The translations under genes were made by a program, and so were the position numbers. Under the pieces are notes generated by a model. It was not told the origin of the DNA. It did not search any database and worked only from the letters and a program-made list of their open reading frames with translations. DNA of 64,000 bases from positions 62,001 through 126,000 of the forward strand of contig NZ_PBSH01000031.1 of the NCBI RefSeq assembly GCF_002726155.1, read 5' to 3'. Source of the stretch: Alcanivorax sp. (GTDB lineage: Bacteria > Pseudomonadota > Gammaproteobacteria > Pseudomonadales > Alcanivoracaceae). Positions 7,769-16,789 of the stretch are shown here, in pieces (position 1 is the stretch's first letter; every line of letters begins with the position of its first letter).

Positions 7769-9222
7769 TGGCAACAGTGGAAGCGCAGGTCCAGGCGCTT
7801 TTTGCTCTGCATGGCCCGCGTTACCGCTGGCTCGCAACGATAACGGTGATGCTGGGCACCATGTCTGTGGTGCTGGCATCCACCATTATCAATGTAGCCA
7901 TTCCTACCATCATGACCGAGTTCCAGCTGGCGCAGGATCAAGTGCACTGGCTGGCGACCGGTTTCCTGGCAGCGATGACGGTAGGCATGCTGCTCAATGC
8001 CTGGTGCACTCAACGATTCGGGGCCCGTGGTGCTTATTTGTTGGCCATGGGCCTGTTCGTGGTGGTGTCCATTATTGGCGCTGTCAGTGAACATTTTCCT
8101 TTATTGGTGGCTGCCCGGGTGGGGCAGGGTCTGCTGGCCGGGCTGATTCAGCCGCTGGCCATGATTACCATCTTCCAGGTGTTTCCTCTCAATCGTCGCG
8201 GTCAGGCTATGGGTATCTATGGGCTGGGTGTCGTATTGGGGCCAGCCATTGCGCCGGCTATTGGCGGGGTGCTGGTGGATACGCTGTCCTGGCGGGCAGT
8301 CTTTCTGGTGGTGCTGCCGGCCTGTGTTGTCGGCATGGTAATGGCTGCCCGTTACCTGCCAAAACGTGAAGCAGAAGCGGAACCGGTGACGCTTGACGGG
8401 ATTGGCCTGGTGTCGCTGGCACTGGGTATCACTGCCTTGTTGTGGGCGCTGGCTAACGGCCACCGCCGTGACTGGTTAGACCCGGCGCTGTTGCTGGCGT
8501 TTTTGGGCGGGCTGGGCCTAACGGGCTTTTTCATTTACTGGCAAACCCGCCTGCGGCACCCGTTGATGGATCTGCGCGTGTTTCGTTACCAGGGGTTCAC
8601 CGGCAGCTTTCTCATGTCCATGGTGATTGGTGCCGGGGTGTTTGCCTCTACCTACATTACGCCGCTGTATTTTCAACAGGTGCTGGGCGAGAGTGCGGCC
8701 AGCGCAGGGTTGATGTTGATGCCGGCGGGTCTGGCCATGGCGTTTACCTTTCCCGTGGCGGGACACTTAACCGACCGCTTTCCGGAAACACGCATCATGG
8801 CGGCGGGGCTGGTGTTGTTCATTTTCAATATGGTGCTGATGGCTGGCGCCAACCTGGGCACCTCAGCGGTCTGGTTGGTGTGGTGGACCCTGCTGGGCCG
8901 GGTGGGGCTGGGGTTGATGATGCCGCCGTCGTCCACCGGCGCCTTGGGCCTGTTGCCTCCGGGGCTGATCCCCCAGGGCTCGGGCATCTTCAATTTTGGC
9001 CGCCAGATTGGTGGCGCACTGGGCGTGAATCTGTGCGCTTTGTGCATTCAGTTTTTCAGTGAATCCTTTGCACAGGCCCGGCCGGCTGCCTCGACAGCGC
9101 AGGCGTTTGAGTCGGGTTTTGATATGGCATTCCTGCTGTTGTTGGCAATTTTCGTGGTGGCGCTGTTGCCTCTGCGCAACATGCAGCAGGGTATTCGAGG
9201 TATGGGAGAGCAGACACAATGA
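7768..9222 (+). CDS. MFS multidrug exporter, DHA2 (EmrB/QacA) family
   Basis: Proton-driven drug or metabolite exporter of the inner membrane. The 484 residues contain a long succession of hydrophobic helices compatible with 14 membrane spans. Motif C of the antiporters is visible around residue 150-167 (GLGVVLGPAIAPAIGGVLVD), and the loop after helix 2 is CTQRFGARGAYL. No membrane-fusion partner of EmrA type is adjacent. It begins in the stop codon of the CurA-like gene and its own stop overlaps the start of the next gene by four bases (ATGA), so the three genes form one coupled unit. The substrate is unknown. Confidence 0.9.
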   Translation: MATVEAQVQALFALHGPRYRWLATITVMLGTMSVVLASTIINVAIPTIMTEFQLAQDQVHWLATGFLAAMTVGMLLNAWCTQRFGARGAYLLAMGLFVVVSIIGAVSEHFPLLVAARVGQGLLAGLIQPLAMITIFQVFPLNRRGQAMGIYGLGVVLGPAIAPAIGGVLVDTLSWRAVFLVVLPACVVGMVMAARYLPKREAEAEPVTLDGIGLVSLALGITALLWALANGHRRDWLDPALLLAFLGGLGLTGFFIYWQTRLRHPLMDLRVFRYQGFTGSFLMSMVIGAGVFASTYITPLYFQQVLGESAASAGLMLMPAGLAMAFTFPVAGHLTDRFPETRIMAAGLVLFIFNMVLMAGANLGTSAVWLVWWTLLGRVGLGLMMPPSSTGALGLLPPGLIPQGSGIFNFGRQIGGALGVNLCALCIQFFSESFAQARPAASTAQAFESGFDMAFLLLLAIFVVALLPLRNMQQGIRGMGEQTQ

Positions 9223-10154
9223 AGCACAACACCGGCAATGGGAAACCAGACATTCTGGTAATCGGCGCTGGCGCTATCGGGAGTTTCTATGGCGCGATTC
9301 TGAAGCGGGCGGGTTGTTCTGTCAGCGTGGTGCTGCGGTCGGATTATGAAGCAGTAAAAGCCGACGGCTTTCGGTTTACCAGCCCGCTGGGTGAGCTGTC
9401 GTGGATGCCGGATCATGTTTATCAGCCGGGCGAGTCCCCGGTGCGGGTTCCGGATTATGTGCTGCTGTGCGTCAAGGTGCTGCCGGGCGTAGACCGGGCG
9501 GAATTGGTGCGGCCCTGGCTAGGGGAGCACACCGGGTTGGTGTTGATTGAGAACGGTCTGGATATTGAGCGTGAGTTGGCGGAGGCCTTCCCGAGTAACC
9601 CTCTGGTGAGTTGCCTCGCGTTTATCGCGGTAAGCCGCACCGGGCCGGGCACCGTGAACCATCAGGCTTACGGGCAGCTGGTCATGGGAAATTTCCCCCA
9701 GGGTTTTGATCACCATTGTGAGCATTTGGCGGGCTTGTTCCGAGAGGGGGGCATCGATATCAACGAGACGGATGCTGTGGTTGGCGAACGCTGGCGAAAA
9801 TGCGTCTGGAATACCCCGTTCAATCCGTTGAGTGTGCTGGCCAATGGGGCCGATACCTTATCCATGCTCGATGCCCCCGGGGGGGAAGCGTTGATTCGTA
9901 CGCTCATGGAAGAAGTGATCGCGGTGGCTAAGGCGGACGGTTATCCGATGCCGGATAACATTATTGAGAAGAACTTGTCGGGCACCCGGGCCATGGGCGC
10001 GTATAAGAACTCCATGGCGCTGGATTATCTGAACGACAGGCCCATTGAGCTGGATGCGATTCTTGGCAACGTGGTCGCCATAGCGGACCGCCTGAATGTG
10101 CCCGTTCCCCATCTGCGCACGGTGCTGGTAACGCTGCGCATCCGGCAGGCATGA
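9219..10154 (+). CDS. Ketopantoate reductase family protein (PanE/ApbA)
   Basis: NADPH-dependent 2-oxoacid reductase fold; the type member converts 2-dehydropantoate to pantoate for CoA synthesis. It is 311 residues. The Rossmann motif GAGAIGSFYG starts at residue 16 and the catalytic-lysine segment WRKCVWNTPFNPLSVL lies near residue 190. The C-terminal helical domain ends in LNVPVPHLRTVLVTLR, as in PanE. It overlaps the exporter by four bases and ends the operon before a strong terminator. Many genomes carry several PanE paralogs of unknown substrate. The company of a CurA-like reductase and an exporter argues against this being the housekeeping PanE, so no symbol is given. Confidence 0.85.
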   Translation: MKHNTGNGKPDILVIGAGAIGSFYGAILKRAGCSVSVVLRSDYEAVKADGFRFTSPLGELSWMPDHVYQPGESPVRVPDYVLLCVKVLPGVDRAELVRPWLGEHTGLVLIENGLDIERELAEAFPSNPLVSCLAFIAVSRTGPGTVNHQAYGQLVMGNFPQGFDHHCEHLAGLFREGGIDINETDAVVGERWRKCVWNTPFNPLSVLANGADTLSMLDAPGGEALIRTLMEEVIAVAKADGYPMPDNIIEKNLSGTRAMGAYKNSMALDYLNDRPIELDAILGNVVAIADRLNVPVPHLRTVLVTLRIRQA

Positions 10155-10188
10155 CGATTCGCCACTGAACCAAATCATGTCAATCAGG

Positions 10189-10227
10189 CCGCACCATGAT
10201 ACTTATCGTCATGTTGCGGTTTTTTTT
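10189..10227 (+). terminator. Rho-independent terminator
   Basis: An 11-bp stem with one central mismatch (CCGCACCATGA / TCATGTTGCGG), 9-nt loop and eight T's, 34 nt after the ketopantoate-reductase-family stop codon. Confidence 0.92.
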
Positions 10228-10475
10228 GTCACCTTTTTGTTAAGCAATAAGTTGATCAGTGCAAAAGCGCTTAATGAAAGTCGGTCGGGGGACGAGCCTG
10301 TAAAAGAAGGGGTGAGTGTTTGAGACGGATACACGGAAAATGTCCTCGTATACCGTAAAAGTAGATAAAATACTGATTTTTGTGGATTTTTAAATTACAA
10401 ACGCTAACGCGCAGGCACTGGCGCGCTGTCGCATGCATCCGTGACTATGTAGTCCGAAAACAAGAAAAGGGTGAC
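10228..10475. other. Leader region before the Ig-like lipoprotein gene
   Basis: About 250 nt with no convincing gene. An in-frame TTG at 10380 would extend the lipoprotein by 32 residues, but it would bury the signal peptide, so the region is taken as a 5' leader. A TAAAAT at 10366-10371 could be a -10 box; no good -35 box is seen. Confidence 0.4.
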
Positions 10476-13400
10476 ATGATGCGTATAATAAAACTCCCCG
10501 CCATCGCCTGCCTGCTGCTGCCATTGCTGCAAGGCTGTGAAGAAGAACCGGATGTGTTCGTGCCGCCGGACCCTGGCAACGCCCTCATTTATGCCTATCC
10601 TTCCAGTGGCATGGTGGACTTGCCTCTGGGAAGCAAGCTGCTACTGACGTTTTCCAACAGCATTAATGAGGCGGCGGCAAAGGAAGATTGTCAGCCTGAC
10701 GGTGACGACTTTGTCGGGGCGCTTTGCCTGGCGGACAGCCAAGGCAATCTGGTTGACCTGGCGAGTGCCGAGGTGTCGAACCGGAATCGGACCTTGACGT
10801 TTTCCATGGAGACCTTGCGTGCGGGTGAGCAATATCGCCTTTGGGTGTCACCCGAGATTGCCCCGGGAGTGGTGAACCTGGGCCAGAACGGCCCGCTGAT
10901 CACCTTCCGCACTCGCCAGTATCACCCAGTGCCTGATCAGGCCCCCGAGGTGTTGGTCATCAATCAGGAAAACCCCAGGGTCTATCTGCCTGAGCCTGAA
11001 GGGACTGAACGTTTTCCGTTCATGGATTTTTCCCCGGTACGCATCACCTTTACCGAACCGTTGGTGCAAACTACCGTACGCTACGGTGACACGGTACAGC
11101 TCGTGCATCAGGAATCCGGCGAACTGGTAGATGCGCGCATTCTGAGCGAACGCCATTACATTACTCTCGATCCGAAAGACGATCTGATCGGTGGTGATAC
11201 CTACACGCTGACGCTGGAAGGGCTGCAGGACTTTGATGAGGACGTGCTGGAGACGGTGGTTTATGAACTGACGCCGCGGTTATCCAAGGATGATGTGGCC
11301 GATCTCAATCCGCCGATCAAGCAGTTGATGAAAGCCCAGCCTGCGCTGGGTGATCCCGGGTACCCGGAAACGTCACGCCTGCATGGGCTACCGCTCAACC
11401 AGTTCAACCTGGTGACCGAGGCCCTGGGGCTTACCCAGGTGGATGCCATGCCGCTGGTGCTGGAGGGCTGGATGGGTCGCCCGGATGAGCATGTGCAAGC
11501 CGTGCCTGTGGTGGCCCGCGCCGGTCAGCAGCTGCGCATTACCGGCATCGACCCAATCCTGCTGGGCGGTGAAGTACGCACGCCCATGTTCACCGGTGAT
11601 CTGATCGGCACCTTTGTTACCGACGTCACCGGTTATCTGACCACCAATCCCTATCGGCCCGAGGGCTTTCAGCCCGATGACGACTTTGCGCCGATGTATG
11701 TCCACATGAATTTCGATCTCGCCATGCATGCGGTAGAGCCGCGAGGCAATGCCTCGGTTAACCAGAACCTGATGCATGTGCAGGCAGTCGGTGTGGTGGA
11801 CGTAAAGGATGGCGCCCTGACTTTCGAAGTCTTCCGTACTCTGGAGCTGGATATCCTCAGTGGTGCAGCCAAAGTGAGCGCGGATTTTGCGTTGGGGGTG
11901 CGTGCGGATTCGGCATTCGAATTTGAACAACTCAACCGTGATCCGCTGCGGGTTACCGGTTCCTTTCCCGAACATAACCAAACCCAGGTAGAGCCGAGCA
12001 ACAATATCATCGTGGTATTCAACGAGCCGGTGAGTGACGAGGGAATGGACGGGGTTCAGCTGTTCCGTCAGGCCAGCAACGAGCCGGTGCCGATTCAGGT
12101 GCGCAGCAGTGGCTCCAATCTGGTGATCACGCCGCTTGATGAATTGGCGGCGGGTGAACGCTATAACCTGGATCTGGGCGATAACCTGAAAGACATGGAT
12201 ATTTTCGATCCTTCTCACCTGGAATTTGTGCCCGGTGACGCCACCGATGGCAGTGGGCAGATTGTTTTTGATACCGCCAGCTACGCGGCCAATAACGATG
12301 CTCCGGTGCTGCCGCCGGTGGTGTTGGGGTTGTACCCCGGTATCGGCTGTGCCCTGGAAGACCGTGGTGTCGAGCGCCAAGATGCCCAGGGTAATACGCT
12401 GGAAATGGCGGGGCGTTGCGTGGGCGGCCTGGCCGACGACTCACTTTACTATCCCTTCTTTTACGACGTCAGCCGCCCCATTGAGGTGAGCTTCAATATG
12501 CCCATGGAGCTGGCGTCCATGACCTTTGGCACCATTACGGCTGATGGTGAGTCCTGTGAAGGCGGAGCCATGTGTCTGGCTGAAGCAACGGAGAGCGGTT
12601 GGGCATCTATTGCGCTGTCAGCCCGCCGTAACAGCCTGCGTCTGCGTGCGGTACCGCCGCCCAACACCATGGTGCCGGGCAGGGCATACCGGCTGGTGAT
12701 CAACGGTGGTGACAATGGGGAGGCCGTATTCCGTAGTCATGGCCGTTTCGACAATCTGGGTATCAATACGGATCCGCTCAATGGCATGGGTACCTGTGGC
12801 CCTCTCTCCAATATGCCCTGCGAAGGTGGTCCGCCCATTCTGATTGATTTTACCGCGACGCCGGATGTGGGAGCAGCCTATGCCACGGTGCTGACTCGCA
12901 CATACACAGACGTGAACGGTAACGGTGTTCAGGATGTTGACGAGCCGGACGCAGAAAAAAACCATGCCCGGGGCTTTGTGAAAAGCACCGGTGGCTTGAT
13001 CGGGGGCGCCAATCTTGATGAGGGCGACCAGATCTTTACCCATGCGGCGTTGCCCATGGCGTTTTTGCCCAAGGTGCCACTGGATCTGAGTTACATCGGT
13101 CTGGTGGATGAAGGTAATGGTCGCTGGTGTGCCACCGAGGAAGATGCCGATGGCGATATTTATTGTATCCAGACGGTGGGAGATACGGCTATTCCGGTAG
13201 AAATTAATGCCCAGCATGTCATGGGGACGTCGCTGGTTGCCAACGCAAACCTGGCGATTCCGGTGTTGGGCGACTTGATTCCTCTGCCATTGGAAACGGG
13301 AGCGCTGGTGCTGCGTTTCCGACCCTATGACGACATGCCGCCGCAGCCGTTGCGGGGGTTCGTGATCAATGCCATCGACCCGGACACCGGGGAGGAAATA

Positions 13401-13823
13401 GACGATCCGGTTTTTATTACCCGTCTGGATGCCTGGCTGGATGCGCCGGATGTGCGACTTTTCTCGGCATTGATCCCCGGTGGGGCAGCCATTCCGAATG
13501 TGGCTGACGCCAACGTGAGAAGCCTGCCGGTGTCTGCCTATCTGAACGGACCGGTGAAATTCCTGCGCAATGGCCAGATTACGCTGGAATCGAGTAATGC
13601 ATCTGCCATTGCTGCCTCTCTGAATCTGAGTATCGACCTGGGGGCCCTTATCCCGGTATTGGGTGACCTGCTGGATCTGATTATTGGCGGGGTGCTGCCG
13701 GAAGAGGGCGTTGGCTCTCTTGAACTGGGCATTGCCAAGGACGACTTCCGCATCCGGGTGGTCAACAATCCGGCCCACGCGCGTTTTACCTCGGCTGGCC
13801 AGGAAAACGCGGGAGATCTTTGA
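10476..13823 (+). CDS. Large surface lipoprotein with SbsA/Big_5-type Ig-like domains
   Basis: Predicted outer-membrane or surface lipoprotein of 1115 residues. Start ATG 10476 is preceded by AAAAGG; the signal MMRIIKLPAIACLLLPLLQG ends in a lipobox with C21. At least two repeats look like bacterial Ig-like (Big_5/SbsA) domains: one right after the lipobox (YPSSGMVDLPLGSKLLLTFS) and one near residue 500 (PSNNIIVVFNEPV). Both have the pattern of a gap-free strand, then a functional threshold and an 'F.....' core. Aspartate-rich segments (DVNGNGVQDVDEPD) could bind calcium. An OmpW-family gene begins 2 nt after its stop, so the two are co-translated. The function is not recognised; a cell-surface or transport partner for the porin is inferred. 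Confidence 0.82.
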   Translation: MMRIIKLPAIACLLLPLLQGCEEEPDVFVPPDPGNALIYAYPSSGMVDLPLGSKLLLTFSNSINEAAAKEDCQPDGDDFVGALCLADSQGNLVDLASAEVSNRNRTLTFSMETLRAGEQYRLWVSPEIAPGVVNLGQNGPLITFRTRQYHPVPDQAPEVLVINQENPRVYLPEPEGTERFPFMDFSPVRITFTEPLVQTTVRYGDTVQLVHQESGELVDARILSERHYITLDPKDDLIGGDTYTLTLEGLQDFDEDVLETVVYELTPRLSKDDVADLNPPIKQLMKAQPALGDPGYPETSRLHGLPLNQFNLVTEALGLTQVDAMPLVLEGWMGRPDEHVQAVPVVARAGQQLRITGIDPILLGGEVRTPMFTGDLIGTFVTDVTGYLTTNPYRPEGFQPDDDFAPMYVHMNFDLAMHAVEPRGNASVNQNLMHVQAVGVVDVKDGALTFEVFRTLELDILSGAAKVSADFALGVRADSAFEFEQLNRDPLRVTGSFPEHNQTQVEPSNNIIVVFNEPVSDEGMDGVQLFRQASNEPVPIQVRSSGSNLVITPLDELAAGERYNLDLGDNLKDMDIFDPSHLEFVPGDATDGSGQIVFDTASYAANNDAPVLPPVVLGLYPGIGCALEDRGVERQDAQGNTLEMAGRCVGGLADDSLYYPFFYDVSRPIEVSFNMPMELASMTFGTITADGESCEGGAMCLAEATESGWASIALSARRNSLRLRAVPPPNTMVPGRAYRLVINGGDNGEAVFRSHGRFDNLGINTDPLNGMGTCGPLSNMPCEGGPPILIDFTATPDVGAAYATVLTRTYTDVNGNGVQDVDEPDAEKNHARGFVKSTGGLIGGANLDEGDQIFTHAALPMAFLPKVPLDLSYIGLVDEGNGRWCATEEDADGDIYCIQTVGDTAIPVEINAQHVMGTSLVANANLAIPVLGDLIPLPLETGALVLRFRPYDDMPPQPLRGFVINAIDPDTGEEIDDPVFITRLDAWLDAPDVRLFSALIPGGAAIPNVADANVRSLPVSAYLNGPVKFLRNGQITLESSNASAIAASLNLSIDLGALIPVLGDLLDLIIGGVLPEEGVGSLELGIAKDDFRIRVVNNPAHARFTSAGQENAGDL

Positions 13824-13825
13824 TC

Positions 13826-14701
13826 ATGAAAATAACAATGACTAATAAAAAACGGGTTTACCTTGCTGCCGCATTAACAATGTTGGGAGGCAGCGCCACC
13901 GCCGCTCAGGATCTTTACGGACCGGACTATCCCGGGGTGAAGTTTACCCAGAAGTTGTTCGGCGAGGACCGCCTCTATTTTCGTCTCGGGGCTCTCTATA
14001 TGAGCCCGGATGTAAAGACCAACTCGATCACTTTGAGCAATCTGTCGGAAATTGCTGAAGTGGCGGTGGAATCAGGAGAACAGGAAGGTGATGCCTTTAG
14101 TGACCCGCTGATGATTCCGGCGGCAACGATTGGCTATAAACTGCGGTGGGGAGCCTGGGGTGGTGGTTGGTCAGTAGAAACGATGGCGGCCATGCCGCCG
14201 ACGCTTGAACTAAAAGCCAAGGGCCGCATTGCCGATGTACCCCTGGTGACCGAAGCCAACGGGATTCCCACCGGTGTCCCGGCCTTGGGGGAAAAAGTGG
14301 CGGAAACCAAGGTGGCGCCGCCCATGGTGACGTTGGTTAAACGTTTTCGTAACGAGCGAGATTTTCGCCCTTATGCCGGATTGGGGGTGGTGTATCTGTT
14401 CACCTACGACAGCCACGTGACTAACCCCATTCTCACTGAAGTGGGCGAGCCAGAGTTGGAAATCGAGAACAAGTTTGGCTGGGTTGGTCAGGTGGGTGTG
14501 GACTGGCGGATGACGGACTACTGGTGGTTGGCGGCGGATTTTAAATACATCAGCGTGAAAGATGTTTCGGCCACGGTGGAAAGAACTTTCATCCGGGCGC
14601 CGGGTTTGCCGCAGTACCAGTATGCTGAAGTGGGGGATGCGGAGTTCAACGCTGACATGAATGTCTATGCATTCAGTCTGGGGGTGGGTTTCACCTTCTG
14701 A
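13826..14701 (+). CDS. OmpW family outer membrane protein
   Basis: Small eight-stranded beta-barrel of the outer membrane. From ATG 13826 (GGGAG at 13811-13815; an in-frame TTG at 13820 lies in the stop region of the preceding gene) it has 291 residues, longer than E. coli OmpW (about 212). A signal peptide ending GGSATAAQD is visible. OmpW-like strands include RPYAGLGVVYLFTYDS and GWVGQVGVDWRMTDYWWLAA, and the terminal strand AFSLGVGFTF ends in the aromatic residue required for barrel insertion. In alkane-degrading Gammaproteobacteria OmpW-like porins (AlkL, for instance) pass hydrophobic compounds; that role is inferred here from fold and neighbourhood only. Confidence 0.88.
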   Translation: MKITMTNKKRVYLAAALTMLGGSATAAQDLYGPDYPGVKFTQKLFGEDRLYFRLGALYMSPDVKTNSITLSNLSEIAEVAVESGEQEGDAFSDPLMIPAATIGYKLRWGAWGGGWSVETMAAMPPTLELKAKGRIADVPLVTEANGIPTGVPALGEKVAETKVAPPMVTLVKRFRNERDFRPYAGLGVVYLFTYDSHVTNPILTEVGEPELEIENKFGWVGQVGVDWRMTDYWWLAADFKYISVKDVSATVERTFIRAPGLPQYQYAEVGDAEFNADMNVYAFSLGVGFTF

Positions 14702-14713
14702 AACGTGTTGCCA

Positions 14714-14746
14714 GTTGGGTTACTCCGTAACGCGGCGTAACCCAAC
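14714..14746. terminator. Inverted repeat between convergent genes, possible terminator
   Basis: A 9-bp perfect inverted repeat (GTTGGGTTA / TAACCCAAC) with a 15-nt loop between the OmpW gene and the convergent yheU-like gene. It lacks a T run, so termination is uncertain. Confidence 0.35.
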
Positions 14747-14772
14747 CCTTCGTCAAAGAAGCGAGGCTTGTG

Positions 14773-15012
14773 TTACAGGCCGTTCTCTATTTCCGCGAGT
14801 TGCTCCTTGCTCAGCACGGAAACACTCTCGGTGGTCTCATCGAAGACCACAAAGACCTGTTCCTTTTTCAACTGTTCACGCACCTGCTCCACCTTGGTGG
14901 CGGTGGGAATTTCCGTGTCGCCGTAATCGGTGCCGTCTCGCGTCACGAATTCTTCAATCAGGTTGTGAAGGGTATCCGGCGGTAGGTCTTTCCAGGGAAC
15001 AATGATGGGCAT
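14773..15012 (-). CDS. YheU family protein (UPF0270)
   Basis: Small conserved protein of unknown function, 79 residues, typical for the family. Hallmarks are the N-terminal IIVPWKDLPPDTLHNLIEEF and RDGTDYG, followed by a helix (VEQVREQLKKEQ) and a strand carrying VVFDE. The family is widespread in Gammaproteobacteria. In this window it stands alone on the minus strand, convergent with the OmpW gene. No catalytic motif is visible and no function is proposed. Confidence 0.88.
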   Translation of the reverse strand: MPIIVPWKDLPPDTLHNLIEEFVTRDGTDYGDTEIPTATKVEQVREQLKKEQVFVVFDETTESVSVLSKEQLAEIENGL

Positions 15013-15040
15013 ATATCCAGTTCTATAAAAAAGTGAATAT

Positions 15041-15134
15041 TGTCAGGGATGCATTCGATGACGTGCAAAACCCTGAACTTCAGTTTTTCGTCTTTTGCCT
15101 TTAGCGTCAGGCATCAGGCTTGGGGCGTCGCGCT
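15041..15134. repeat. Degenerate class-D word repeat (GCGTCAGGCATCAGGC)
   Basis: Non-coding spacer between yheU and the MAPEG gene. The right part (15104-15134) reads GCGTCAGGCATCAGGC then GGGGCGTCGCGC. The left part holds related words GATGC and GATGACG in inverse sense. The same vocabulary recurs near 27677-27880 and 49149-49277. Only a partial, eroded copy can be claimed. Confidence 0.4.
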
Positions 15135-15140
15135 TACGTC

Positions 15141-15542
15141 TTATACCAACAGCAACTGGATGCCGGTGCCGACAATGACAATCCAGGATGTGAGGATGCC
15201 GAGCTGGCGGGGCAGGTTGGCGCTGCTGCGGGGCACCAGCATGCCATAGGCGTAGGACAGGCGCCCGGTCAGCAGCAGGATGCCGTAAACATGCAGGGCG
15301 CTATTGCCTCCGCCATTGATTTCCAGCAAGGCCATCAGGATCAGCGCCAGCGGAATGTATTCCACCGTGTTGCCGTGGGCACGGATCGCGCGGTTCACGT
15401 CTTTGTGGCCGCCATCACCCAGGGACACTTTTTTTCCCAGACGGTAGCGAACCACGTTAGCCGCCAGGGCGACGACAAGAAAGCCGCACAGGGCGGCGTA
15501 CAAGGCGGTAATGGGCAAGCTGATTAATTGCATGGTTTCCAC
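15141..15542 (-). CDS. MAPEG family integral membrane protein
   Basis: Member of the membrane-associated eicosanoid/glutathione metabolism family: a small four-helix inner-membrane protein, 133 residues. Family signature residues appear in RAIRAHGNTVEYIPLALILM (about residues 52-71) and in GRLSYAYGM. Four hydrophobic segments are evident. Eukaryotic members use glutathione; bacterial members of this subgroup are mostly uncharacterised. The start overlaps the end of the upstream MnmC-like gene by 19 nt (ATG 15542) or 10 nt (ATG 15533), so the genes are probably co-translated by coincidence of packing rather than shared function. Confidence 0.87.
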   Translation of the reverse strand: METMQLISLPITALYAALCGFLVVALAANVVRYRLGKKVSLGDGGHKDVNRAIRAHGNTVEYIPLALILMALLEINGGGNSALHVYGILLLTGRLSYAYGMLVPRSSANLPRQLGILTSWIVIVGTGIQLLLV

Positions 15543-16678
15543 TCAGGTTGTTTTTTGCGTTTGCGAACAATAAACCGGGATGGGTCCAGGGCGTCAACCA
15601 ATTGTGCATCCACGGGAAGCGGTTGCCCGCCAATCTGGTCGGCCAGCAGGTCGGCACATAGCGGTGTGCCAGTAATGCCCCGGCTGCCGTGGGCCACATT
15701 CAGGTACAGGCCGGTGGCACTGCGATGGGGGTTTTCAGTGGCCACGGGCAACGGGCCGCACAGAGGGAGAAAGTCGAGGCTCTGGCAACGAAAGGCTACG
15801 CGCCGGTCCTGGATGACAATGGCTTCCCCGCCTAGCGCCTGCCAGTGTTCGGGCAGGTGGTGTTTCAGTTGTGCCAGGTTGTCAGCGTCGTCTGCATCGG
15901 TGGGGCGGGGTTGGCTGTCGTGCAGATTGAAGGTGGCGCCTACGCAATGCAGATCATCCAGTGCCGGCGTCAGGTAGCCGCCATGGCATTGGGCCTGCTG
16001 CCATTGCCGGGAGGCCTCGGTGGCCTGGCAATAACTGACCTGGCCGCGAATGTGTTTAAGCGGTAGCCAGGCCTGGCCCGATAGCTGCTGGCTGGCGCCG
16101 GCGGCGCAGACGACCACGGCGTTGGCGTGCAGTTGGCTGCCATTGTCCAGCATGACGCTGGCGGGCGTGCCTTCGTGTAGTGAGGCCACGGATTCGCGAA
16201 GCAGGGTGATGCCTGGGTGATCAAGCAGGTGCTGGCACCAGCGATTCGGGCGCAGGTAACCGCCGCCCACCAGTTCCACTCCATTGCCGTCCGGCGCCGG
16301 GCGCAGCAGGTCGGCAGGCCAGGCGCCGCTGTCCATGGCCGCGGTGAATTTGTCCCGTTGTTTGTCGTTTACAAAGTGCTGGATGACCCCATTGAGTTGG
16401 CCGTCCTGATCGCTGGCGGGAAAGCCGTAACGGTGCAGCCAGCGTAATGCATGACGGTAACTTTCCTTATAGAAGCGGTTCTGTGGCGTCAGGTGCGGGC
16501 TGGCGGTGCTATACACCACGCCGGCCAGATTGCCGGAGGCGCCGGCGGCAACGCCCCGGGGGTCCACAACGGTCACTTGCCAGTTCCGTTCGGCCAGGGC
16601 GCGGGCCGTGGTGGCTCCGGCCAGCCCGGCGCCGATGACGATGGCATGCTGGCAAGCAGGGGCTGCGGTTTCGGTCAT
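15524..16678 (-). CDS. FAD-dependent oxidoreductase, stand-alone MnmC C-terminal-type domain
   Basis: Resembles the C-terminal oxidoreductase domain MnmC(o), which oxidatively removes the carboxymethyl group from cmnm5(s2)U34 of tRNA using FAD. Visible motifs are the dinucleotide fold AIVIGAGLAGATTARALAER near residue 12-31, the family segment GVAAGASGNLAGVVY, and the late HGSRGITGTPLCADLLA. At 384 residues it lacks the N-terminal methyltransferase MnmC(m) of the fused E. coli enzyme (about 660 residues). Either a separate MnmD methyltransferase exists elsewhere, or the protein is a related D-amino-acid-oxidase-type enzyme. The presence of cmoAB 5 kb away, for another U34 modification, is suggestive only. 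Confidence 0.78.
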   Translation of the reverse strand: MTETAAPACQHAIVIGAGLAGATTARALAERNWQVTVVDPRGVAAGASGNLAGVVYSTASPHLTPQNRFYKESYRHALRWLHRYGFPASDQDGQLNGVIQHFVNDKQRDKFTAAMDSGAWPADLLRPAPDGNGVELVGGGYLRPNRWCQHLLDHPGITLLRESVASLHEGTPASVMLDNGSQLHANAVVVCAAGASQQLSGQAWLPLKHIRGQVSYCQATEASRQWQQAQCHGGYLTPALDDLHCVGATFNLHDSQPRPTDADDADNLAQLKHHLPEHWQALGGEAIVIQDRRVAFRCQSLDFLPLCGPLPVATENPHRSATGLYLNVAHGSRGITGTPLCADLLADQIGGQPLPVDAQLVDALDPSRFIVRKRKKQPEWKPCN

Positions 16679-16789
16679 GGCAAAGACGGCCCCTTTAATC
16701 GGGTGGAGATCGGGGCAGTGGACAGGGCAGTGATCATGGAACCTGTGTGGTTGGCGGCTTCGCAGAGCGCTTAGGGTAACACGTTGTGA

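Noticed and set aside
9219..10154. Housekeeping panE
   Set aside because: Family membership is clear, but operon context with an exporter and CurA-like reductase does not support a pantothenate role.
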